Below, in pieces: positions 36,901 to 48,900 of a stretch of 64,000 nt of DNA; position 1 is the first letter of the stretch; the number at the start of each line of letters is the position of its first letter. The stretch covers positions 20,108,488 through 20,172,487 of the forward strand of contig CM053337.1 of assembly GCA_028583605.1 (NCBI GenBank), written 5' to 3'. A program made the translations under genes and the position numbers. Source of the DNA: Dastarcus helophoroides (Eukaryota > Arthropoda > Insecta > Coleoptera > Bothrideridae). Under the pieces are notes generated by a model. It searched no databases and had not been told where the DNA came from. It worked only from the letters and a program-made list of their open reading frames with translations.

Positions 36901-39900
36901 TTTTAAATCTCAAGACTTTAACCATAAAATTTTGATTTCATGTACTTAACATTTCCTAAATAAAGCCGAAAATTTTGTTATAAAGTAAAAGAATACAACT
37001 TCGAAACATCAAAAAAATTTTAAGATTCCAAATTTTGTAATTACAGAAAAATTCGAAGTTTCTCGGAATTCTTAATTTAAACCTGACATATTTTCAAGCT
37101 TCTCTTTAAAAACGTTCGAAATTTCAATTTTGTTCAGAAGGTTTTCTCAAATTTTTCACTTCAATCACGATATTTCGATTTCATCTAGAAATTTTGAGTT
37201 TTTCGACCTTATTTCAAATTTCAAGACTCTGTTTCAAATCTCAAGACTTCGTTTCAAATCTTAAGAATTTAATTATAAAATTTTGATTTTATGTACTCAA
37301 TATTTCCTAAACAAGATCGACAATTTTGTTCTACTAAAGTAGAAAAATAAGACTTAAAGTCGAAATAAATTTAAGTCAAAAAAATTTTCAAATTTTATAG
37401 TTACAGAAAAAAAATCGAAGTTTCTCGGAATTCTCAATTTCAACCTGACTTATTTTCCAACTCTCCTTTAAAAAAATTCGAAATGTCAGTTTTGTTCAGA
37501 AGATTTTCTTAAATTTTTCACTTCGATCTCGATATTTCGATTTTATCTCGAAATTTTGAGTTTTTCGACTTTGTTTCAAATCTCAAGGCGTTGTTTTAAA
37601 TCTCAAGACTTTAACCATAAAATTTTGATTTGATGTACTTGACATTTCCTAAAGAAAGTCGAACATTTTGTTATAAAGAGGAAGAATACAACTTCGAAAG
37701 TCGAAATAAATTTAAGTCAAGAAAAATGTTAAAAAATTTCAAATTTTGTAATTTCAGAAAAAAATCTAAGTTTCTCGGAATTCTCCATTTCAACGTGACC
37801 AATTTTCCAACTTCCCTTTAAAAACATTCGAAATTTCAGTTTCGTCCAGAAGATTTTCTTAAATTTTTCATTTCGATATCGATATTTCGATTTTATCTCG
37901 AAATTTTGAGTTTTTCGACTTTGTTTCAAATCTCAAGACGTTGTTTCAAATCTCAAGACGTTGTTTCAAATCTCAAGACTTTAACCATAAAATTTGGATT
38001 TGATGTATTTAACATTTCCTAAATAAAGTCGAAAATTTTATTATAAAGAGGAAGAATACAACTTCAAAAGTTGAAATAAATTTAAGTCAAGAAAAATGTT
38101 AAAAAATTTCAAATTTTGTAATTTCAGAAAAAAATCAAAGTTCCTTGGAATTCTCAATTTCAATTTGACCAATTTTCCAACTTCCGTTTAAAAACATTCG
38201 AAATTTCAGTTTTGTCCAGAAGATTTTCTTAAATTTTTCGTTTCGATCTCGATATTTCGATTTTATCTCGAAATTTTGAGTTTTTCGACTTTACTTCAAA
38301 TTTCAAGACGTTGTTTCAAATCTAAAGACTTTAACCATAAAATTTGGATTTGATGCATTTAACATTTCCTAAATAAAGTCGAAAATTTTGTTGTAAAGAG
38401 GAAGAATACAACTTCGAAAGTCGAAATAAATTTAAGTCAAGAAAAATGTTAAAAATTTTCAAATTTTGTAAATTCAGAAAAAAAAATCGAAGTTCCTCGG
38501 AATTCTCAATTTCAACCTGACCAACTTTTCAACTTCCCTTTAAAAACATTCGAAATTTCAGTTTTGTCCAGACGACTTTCTTAAATTTTTCGTTTCGATC
38601 TCGATATTTCGATTTTATCGTGAAATTTTGAATTTTTCGACTTTGTTTCAAATCTCAAGACTTTGTTTCAAATCTGAAGACTTTAACCACAACACTTTGA
38701 TGTTCTGTATTCAATATTTCCTAAACAAGGTCGAACTATTTCGATTTCATCTCGAAATTTTGAGTTTTCCGACTTTGCTCCAAATCTCAAGACTTTGTTC
38801 AAATCTCAAGACTTCAATCATAAAATTTTGATTTCATGAATGAATATTTCTTAAAAAAGTTTCAATTTGATTCATGAGATTTCGATTTTCATTACAAGAC
38901 TGGAATTATTTTTTAATTAAACCTAAAATCGAAATTTTAGGTAAAACTTTGCTTTAAAATTTAAAATATCTATAACAAATTTCTTTTTCCTAATTCTTCT
39001 TAGTACAAAGGTCGAAATTGGGAACGAAATTTCTAAAAATTAAAATTCCTGGAAAAGGTTGAATAATTGAATAAATAATCGAACCTTCAAACAAAAAAGA
39101 ATAATTAAAACTGGAATTAAAAACAAATCGTCTTAACAAAAACTAATAACTTATTAAAAAATTACATGAAGCTGCTGTTTACAATCGAATTTAAAAAACA
39201 CAAATTATCTATAAAAAATATGGAAAATTTATGATTGATCTTAAATTTTTCACATTTCCATAAATCGAACACAGTCCAATACCGAAAGAAGTATTATCCT
39301 GTACTGACTCTGGCCGTGGAAGCCTTCGTTATCAGGAGCAAAAAAACTTTCAAAAACATTTCTAAAAACCAGTTTAGCCACACTATAATTTACATAAATC
39401 GAAATTTCGATTCCAAAATTTGAGATTAAGGTCAACATTTCGTCGCTAAGGTCAAGACTCGTCAAAACTTCGTAAATTTCACATTTTTAAAAACAATGTA
39501 AAAATTATGTATGAATACTAAGAAAAAATTGATTTGGTTTCGTATTAAAACTTGGAAAAAAATCAAAATCGTTCGAAAATATCTTGTAGATATTTTTACC
39601 TTTTTTTCTAATTTTCTTTGAAAATTTCTACGTAATAGTCCAGTTGGTAATACCAAGAGTGTTTTACTGAAAAAGCTGCATTTAATCTGCTTAAATGAAA
39701 GCTTAAAAAAAACAGGACTGTTCGAAAAAAATATGTGGATATTTTTAGTTTGTTTTCTAATTCTCTTTCAAGATTTCTACTAAATAGTCGAATTGATAAT
39801 CCCAAACGTGTTTTCCTGGTAAATTTGCATTTAATCTGCTTAAATAAAAGCATAAGTAATTAAATAATAACGTTTAATACCTTTAAAGTCAACAGTTTAT

Positions 39901-42900
39901 GTATTTAAGTATATTTAATATAACGTAAACCTTGATAAAATTGCAAAAAAATGAAAAAATCAGTTGCCTGTTTTTCCAAGATAACACTATTGACAGTTGT
40001 GGTGGTAACACTTTAAATTTAATACCTGTTGTTTTAATTGTTAATAAAGTTTAATAGTTATGAACACTTTAAGTTATTAAAACACTTTTACCTATTTTTT
40101 AACTGAACGTATTTTAAAACTGAACGTGTCAAATTATTTAAAAAAAATTCAAATTCTGTGGTGCAAATATTTTTAAATTTTCTAAAAGTATTTTAAACTG
40201 GCTTCTTTTCCAAACTTTCCTTAGAAACTGTAGATAACACAACATACCTGAAAATTACTGAAAAGGAAGGGGTATCTTTTTCCGGCTGTCTGCTCCGGTA
40301 CAAGCCATTGCAACCCACTGGCGTCTGGACTAGTTTCGTAATAAATTCTAATGCTTGAGCTGCAATAATTTTTAAAATATAGAGTTCAAACTGACAATTT
40401 TCACTTTTTGTTTCTCGTAAAATTTCGGCTTCAAACTCCCTAGATTCCTTAGACTCCCGAATTTCCCAGATTTTGACTTCAACTAGCTTTTCAGAGATGT
40501 TTCGAGTTATAAATCAAAATACTCGATTCAAAATCCCCTGATTAAAGAATACATGTGTAAAGGGCCCACAATTTTGTCCAAAATAAAGTTATTTCACTAA
40601 AACACATACATTTATAAATACAGTAGTCGTAAGTTTGACGGACTGGTCCTTGGTTATCTTCAAAAATTGAAATACAGAACTTGTCCCCTGAAACCAAGAA
40701 AGATTAAAAAACACAACAAAGGTTGCTCTAACGCGTTTCGACAGCCAAGCTGTCATCTCTCTGAAGATGATAGCTTGGCTGTTGAAACGCGTTAGAGCAA
40801 CCTTTGTTGTGTTTTTTAAACTTTGAAACCAAGAAAGATTAAAAAACACAACAAAGGTTGCTCTAACGCGTTTCGACAGCCAGTTTCTCTCTGAAGATGA
40901 CAGCTTGGCTGTCGAAACGCGTTAAAGCAACCTTTGTTGTGTTTTTTAATCTTTCTTGGTTTCAGGGGACAAGTTCTGTATTTCAACAGTAGTCATAGTA
41001 ATCAAGGAATATAAAAAAAGTATCAAATTTGTATGAGATTTTCAGAAAACTGTAACTTGAAGAAAAATGTATGCAAAATAAGATAAAAAAGGGAAATTGA
41101 AGCTCCAAGTGTCTAGATTTTGAAGCCTGAGTTCAAAATTGTTAAGGGGTTGCAGTTTTTGAGTAACCATAACAAAACCTTGGAAAAAACCTTTTTTTCT
41201 AATTTTCGCTCGCCTTCAAAAAAATCCACAGTCCTCAATAATTTGTTTATGGTAACCCCATCATAAAACTCTTCTAGATAATTTAACCCTCTTTAATTTC
41301 ACTGGTTTCTGAGCTCTATACGAAAATTTTTTGCTGATCGCCGTCAAAACATCATCGTTGACTTTGTTGGTCAATAACTCGGGAAATAATGATCGCATCG
41401 AAAACGATAGTGGGCTTTTGAAAACTGCAAAGTACTCTACAAACCCTTTAAAAAAATACTACGAGAAAGGTTATTGGAGAAGAGGTTTCTTATACCATGT
41501 TTTCTGTGATTAGTTGCAAGTAGCAGGGCCTCGAACCGTTATTACTTTCGTTCCGGTTTTCGGTTTTCGTTCCGAAAAAAAAATTATATCGATTTAGTTC
41601 CGGTTTTCGTTACGACAAAAATAACGGTTTTTTCCGGTTTTGGTTTTCGGTTCAGCTCCGAGTGACTAATTTTTAATTTTTTATTTAAAAGAAAGAAAAT
41701 ATTTCAAGTAATCTCGAAACAAAAAGCCGAATTTTAAATAAATAACCCCTGAAATTTAGGAAATAATTCAAGTTGAAATTTTGATCATAGGGTCATTTTT
41801 TTAGAAAATGCAGAAATTGTAAGTTTGTAATCTAACTTTTAGAATAAATAGAATAAAAAACCATTATCATGATTGAAGTGATGGCAAAAAAAAGATGAAT
41901 CACAGTAAACATCTTTTAATATAAAATCTATGATCATTATGTATTACAAAATATTGAGTTTAAACTATTTAGAAATCTTAAAATTTATAAATTTAAGTTA
42001 TTTTTAGAAAATAATATATAAAACAGAGTTAGTATTGCCAAGAAATTGAATTTGAAGTAAAATTTTTTAGAAAGAAACTAGCAACGGCAGAATTTTGCAA
42101 AAAAATCAAGATTAAAAAAGTATTAATTTGCAAAATTTCGACTTATACTAGAGATTTTAAGATTAGAGAAAATACTCGAACATCCAGTTGAAAGTCAAAA
42201 TATTATGATTAAAATGAAAAAAAAATTACATTAATTTCGAGGGCTTTTTTCAAATTTTAACTGCTTTCTTAAAAGTATAAGTTAAACCTTGATATTGTAA
42301 GTTAAATTTTGACATCTTTTTAATTTCGTGTTTCGACATTTTTTTAATTTCGTGTTTCGACATTCTGAGGAAAACATTCAAATTTAAGGGAAACAATTCA
42401 CAGTTCTAGAAAGAAATCTAAATTCAATTCAATCAAAGATCAAAGTTCAAAAAAAACAAACTAAATTCATAAATAAAAATATCTCAAGATTTCAACTTTT
42501 TAATATTAGAATTTGAGATTTAGGTGTAAACATAAAAAAGTTATAATCTTTGTAAAACGACTACATTTCGTGTTTCAAATCGAAATTTTAGAAAAAAAAA
42601 ACCACAAAAATTGCAATTTTTATATCAAATTTTAAGATAAATGTCAAAATTTAAAAAAAAGATCAAATATATTAAAAAAAACTGTATCCAAATTCTGAAT
42701 TCCTTTTAAGCATTTTGAAATTTTCAGGAAATTTGAAGAAAACATTTTTGAGGTTCTTTCCGAAATTTTATTATATTCTAAAGGTCAAAAGTTCAAATTG
42801 GAAATTCTAATTTTTTTAAGATAAAAGTAGCCTAAATTTGAAGAGAAAAATATTAACATATTTTTTGAAATAGTCTATATTTTGATTGAAAAACGTTTGT

Positions 42901-45900
42901 CAACATTTAAACTTTAATAATCAATGAGATTTCCATTTTTTTAGAAACTTTGATTATTTAACCAAATGTTTAGAATTCCAAATTTCATCGAAAATCCGAG
43001 TTAGCACTTTTAATTGATAAAAATTTTTAATAAACTTTTAGGTTTTTTACAAACACTTTTTTCTCGAAATGTGGCGATTAAAAATTTAAATATTTCCAAA
43101 CTGGGTCGCACAAATATTAAATAAAATTAATAAAGATAAATTAAAGTCAGAAATTCGATATACAAGCTAAAATAGCGAGTTTATATTAGAAATTTTCTGA
43201 TTAAAGTCAAATTACGTAAATAATGAAGACCAAAATTTACCTATTGAGTAGAAATTTTTTGATTAAGGAGAAAAATTAAGAGAAAAAATAAAAAAATATA
43301 ATTTTTGACGCTTTGACCTCAGAAGATCAAATCAAAAAATTTCAACTTCAAATAACTTTGGGTTCTAACTCAAAATTTCATGAAAACCAGAGTGTTTAAA
43401 ATAAAAGTCGAAATAAAGTCAATATTTTGATTCTAAAGTTGAAATTTTCGGAAAAATATAAAAATTTAAATTTTAAGTTGAAAATTTTGACCAAAAAAAA
43501 TTTTTTTTTGACGTAATTTGAACCATAACCACAGATTTTAAGAAAATTCTGGTATTTTCGATTTTAAAAATTTGAAGTTATTAATGCCGTGGGTAAAATG
43601 CAAATTTATAAAAAAATTCGTTTTACCCGAGATGTGGTGATGGTGCGTGCATAAGCAGCTGCTAAATATATGCTCCATTAATAAACCCAAATTCTACGGG
43701 AATTAATGAGCGATTATTTCTGAAAATTGTGGTAAACCAAAGGTGTAAACAATAAGAACAGTGTAGTGATTAAAACAACAGTAGAGACAAACAGGTTAGT
43801 GCAATAATTAGTAATTTAAGGTAAGATGCTGCATTTGTATTAGCTCTGATAAGAGATAAAAAACCGTGACCTTCGAGGAGATAGACCGGGGAACGGTTTC
43901 TTTCGTAGAAAAGACGTGCATCACAACATATAGTAATCAGATTAGGAATCAGCGCTGAAATAAAGAAATAAACATGGACAACAATTATATGAGAGACGCC
44001 GACATGGAGGAGTCCTCCACAGACGAAGGAGGCAAGAGAAAAAGGGTACGAGAAGAAACCTTAACGAGAACAAAAAAAATGTCGAGAACGCCAATAAAAA
44101 CAAAAACAATTGATAACGAGGATAAGCTTGATCTTATACTAAGTATGATGCAGGATATAAGAGAAGAAATGCAAGAAATAAAAAATGAACAGAAAAAATA
44201 CAATAACGACATTAGAAAAATCCAAATCGAAAACACCAAACTAAGAGAAGAAAACGAGTGAATTATAAAAGAAAACGAGAAAATGAAAAGGGATATAAAA
44301 ATAATTAGCAATAATTTGGAGTGGATCGAAAAAGATAAAAGGAAAAATAACATAATTGTCAACGGTCTAACAGTAAATACAAACGACAATGCAATTTTAA
44401 TTACAGAAATGGAAAATTTCTTTAAAGAAAAATTAGAAATACAATCCAAAGTTGAAGAAACTTACAACATTGGTAGAAATATATATCTTGTGAAATTGCA
44501 AAATGAAAATGAAAAGAAACGGATTATGAAAAACAAATCAAAGCTTAGAAAAATTAATGAAAAAAATTTCATAAATGAAGACTTGACGCATAAAGAAAGG
44601 AAGAAGCAGAGACAACTAAAAAATAAAGCAGAAGAGGAGAAACGCATGGGTAAGAATATCAAAATGGGATATAACAAGATAATAGTTGATGGAGAAACTT
44701 GGAAATGGAACAAAATCAAGGAAAAATTAGAAAATACAAATTCAAAAAACTGAGCAATAAATCTAAAGAGGTAAATAGTATGATGACGAACAAGGCAATG
44801 AAAATGGATACGAAAACACATAAAAACACAACAATAGAAAAAATAAATAAAAAGGAAAAAACAGGAAAAGAAATTTGGAAAGTGGGAACATGGAATGTTA
44901 GAGGACTAAGGGGAAAAGAGGAGGAACTAATAGAAGAATTTGAAATGACAGGGATCCAAATATTAACAATAACAGAAACGAAGAAGAAGGGGCAAGGGGA
45001 ACTAGTGCTAGAAAATGGACACCTTTTAATATACAGTGGAGTAGAACAAAATAAACATGCTGCGGCAGGGGTTGGGTGCATAATAGAGAAAGGATTAGTA
45101 GATAATATACTAAATTGGGAAGGCATTTCTGAAAGAATACTAAAAATAGAATTTGATGATATATATGGGGAACGAATATGCATAATAATAGTGTATGGAC
45201 CAAATGAAGATGATTTAGCGAGTAATAAAGATCAATTCTGGGAGGAACTAACATTGGCCACAGAGACAGGTAAAGGTAAAATTATCGTAATGGGAGATTT
45301 TAACAGTAGGGTGGGTAAAAGAGAGAATAGAAATGTAAATGTGTGGAAACTGAGGGGAAACAAAAATAAACAACAATGGGTTAAGAATGATAGAATATTG
45401 CATATTGAACGATCTCATAATAACAAATACGTTTTATGAACACCAGGATATACATAAATTTACAAGAATAGCGGAAAACAGAAAAGAAAGATCCATAATT
45501 GACTACGTACTTGTGCAAAGAAATAATAGGAAATCGATCACGGATGTAAGAGTCAAAAGAAGTGCGGAAATATTTAGTGATCATTACCTGGTTGTAGCAA
45601 AAATTAGAAAAAAGAAGAGGTATAGGAGTGACAACGAACGACACGAAACTGCACCAGTAAAAAAAGAAAATATTAAAACATACAGATTAAGAGAAAAAGA
45701 TATAGCAAACAGTTATCACCAAATTGTTGAGGAAAAAATAAGTAATATAGAAAAGGAGATTGAACAAAAAGATATTGAAGACATATGGCAAATATTTAAG
45801 CAGGTAGTAATAGAAGCAGCTAAACAAGCATGTGGCACGATTACAACCAACGCCAATAAAAAGTTAACTGCCTGGTGGAACGATGAAATCAAAAAAGAAG

Positions 45901-48900
45901 TTAAATTAAAAAAACAAGCGTGGAAAGAGTACTTAAATAATAACACCGCACAAAAATACACTTTGTATAAGGAGAGAAGAACCAAAGTAAAAAAAATGGT
46001 TTTGGAAGCTAAACAGAAGGCATGGGAATGTTTTGGGAAAAAAATGGAGGAGACAAATAAAGGAGATCGGAGGCTATTTTATAAAGCAGTGAAGACAATA
46101 AGAAAAGGAAAAGAAAAAAAATTGACGACTATAACAAGCAAAGAAGGTGCGTTGCTAAAAGATGAGAATTTAATTATGAACAGATGGAAAGAATACTTTT
46201 ACGAACTATTAAATCCACTGGAAACAGAGACACAAGAAGGCAAAGAAGTAACAACAAATGACACAATAGCAGATGAAGAAAATGGAGTACTTACGATAGA
46301 GGAAGCTGAAGAAGCAATCAAGGCAACAAAATGTGGAAAAGCACCCGGACATGATGGAATAACACCAGATATGATTAAACACATGGGAAAGAAAGGTGTA
46401 AAACTCTTGTACAACATTTGTAATAAGGCATGGATAAAAGGAAACATACCTAAAGATTGGGGAATAGGTGTTATTATGCCCATATATAAAAAGGGAGATA
46501 GAAAACAATGCCAAAATTATCGAGGTATAACTTTATTGAGCACGGTAGCAAAGATATATGAAAGGGTGTTAGCAAACAGGCTCCGTTTAGTCATAGAAAC
46601 ACAATTAAGTGTATCCCAAAGTGGATTTAGAAGAGGCCATAGTATACAGGACCATATATTCACGATGAAACAACTTACGGATAAAATATTAAGACAACGG
46701 AGAGAGGCATATCTAGCGTTCATTGATCTTGAAAAGGCTTTTGACAGAGCACCCAGAAAAGAAATATGGATAAGTTTGGAACAACGAGGAGTCAGCCGAA
46801 AATTAATTGCTGGAATAAAAAGCATATATGAGGAAAATGCAAATTACGTCAGAACGCGAAATATGCAGTCTTCTACTTTCTACACAAGAGGTTTACGACA
46901 GGGAGGAGTACTTAGCCCATTACTATTCATTATCCTGATAGATGACATACTCAAACAAACATGTACGAAAACAACAGGCCTACAAGTAGGATACTACAAT
47001 CTACAAAAAGTCTGTATAAAAGAATGTGCATATGCAGATGATATAGTAATAATGGCCAATTCACCCGAAGACCTACAAACTAACTTAGAAATATGGAAAG
47101 ATGCTTTAGAATCTAAACAAATGAAAATAAATGTCAATAAAACAAAAGTAATGGCGATAACAGAAGATGAAAATAAAAAAATAAATATACGATTAGAAAA
47201 TAAGGATATACAGCAGGTCAAGGAATTCAAATATTTAGGAGTAATAATAGATAATAAAGGAAATCAGGATAGGGACATCAATGAACGAATAGAGAAAGCA
47301 CTTAAAGCATATTACAGTATCTGTGCAACCATAGTCAAGAAGAAAGAAATATCCAAAAATACGAAAATGTTGGTATACAAGACTATCTTCCAGCCGATAC
47401 TACTATTTGGAAGTGAAACCTGGGTTTTAACGGAGAGAATGAAAAGCCGGATACAAGCAGTCGAGATGAAGTTCTTAAGAGCGATAAAGGGAATAAGTAG
47501 AAGAGATCGAATAAGAAATCAAAAAGTGAGGGAAGAACTGGATGCTAAGCCTGTATTAGAAATTGTCGAAGAAAAACAATTAGGTTGGTGGGGACATATA
47601 CAAAGGATGAAAGATAACATGCAAGTAAAGAAAATATGGGAAGCAAGAACATCGGACCGGAGACGTAGAGGCAGACCTAAAGAAAGATGGGATGACATCA
47701 TTGATAAATTAATCAGAAAGAGACAATTAAACTTAAACGAAGCAAAAATTTTAGCGCTAAACAAAAAGGAATGGAAAAAATTTTGTGAATAAAATAGAGA
47801 ATACCAATCCCGACACCTTACGGTATAAGGGAATTGATTATATATATATATATCGTTTTACCCCAAAACTTCGAAAAAAACTACGGTTTTTTAGAAATTT
47901 TTTATCAAAATAAAAACATTATTTATTAAAAAAAATCAAAATTCCGACACTTGACATTTACAAACTCGAAAGTTTATAGTAAAAAAATTATGAATTTCTA
48001 GTTTTTCCTAAAGTATTCGAATTTTTCTCATAATTTCTCATTAACTGAAATACATTTTTATCAATTTTAGGCTTCTCTGGACATTCAAACTTTTTTCTCA
48101 AATTAAAGTGGTTCGGTTTAAAATTTTAAGTTTAAAACTGAAGTTTCGAGAAAAAAGTCACAATTTCCAAGTTCCATTCATTAAAGAAAAACTTTTCTCA
48201 AAAATTTTATTTTGAAGTTATTGCTATTTCAACGAATTTTTTACTTTCATCTCAAAATGCGAAAATAAGGCCGAAATTTTAAGACTTTCTTAAGCTTGCT
48301 TGTGAAAATTGTGGATTCAAACTTGAACCTTGTTATTATTTTTCAAAATTTTCGATGTAAAACTCGAAACGCAGACTCTTTTTTTAGAGATTCTGACTTT
48401 TAATCTCGAAATGTTACCTTAATCCCAAAGTTCTCGTTTTCTCTCGAAATTTCGATTTTAAACTCAAAATTTAGACCATTTTCTCGAAATTTCGTGTTAG
48501 AACTAAATTCTTGTGAATAACCTTTAGTTTTTTATTTCAAAATTGCGATATTTTCTCAAAATTTTGTGTTTAAATATTAGAATTGAAAATTCGAGAAGAG
48601 TTTTGTTATAAGAGTTTATCTTTTCAATGTTTTGCATAAAATTTTTAATTGAAAGTTGAAAATTATACTTCTTAAAATCCTACATATCTCACAGATTTTC
48701 TTTTTAAACTCTATTTTGATAATTTCGAGTCTTAAAGTTTGAAAACTAAATTTTTTTAAATAAATTTATTTCGAATAATTTCTAGAATTTTTGACTTTTG
48801 CGTTAAACTTTTTACGTTGAGGTTAGTTTTTAAAATTTTTTTTTCGATTTTAAAATTAAAATTTCGATTTTTTGACAGAGTTTCTAACTTTAATTTAAAG

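Larger units (their letters stand above)
43629..47853 (+). mobile_element. Full-length non-LTR retrotransposon nested in the hAT element
   Basis: A perfect 10-bp target-site duplication, CGTTTTACCC, flanks it at 43619-43628 and 47854-47863. The element has a ~345-bp 5' leader, a coiled-coil ORF1, an endonuclease/reverse transcriptase ORF2 overlapping ORF1, and a 3' tail ending in a (TA)n run. The clade is uncertain: the GRPKERW C-terminal motif is seen in RTE, CR1/L2-like and related families. It inserted after the hAT element and is antisense to LTA4H copy B. Confidence 0.92.
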
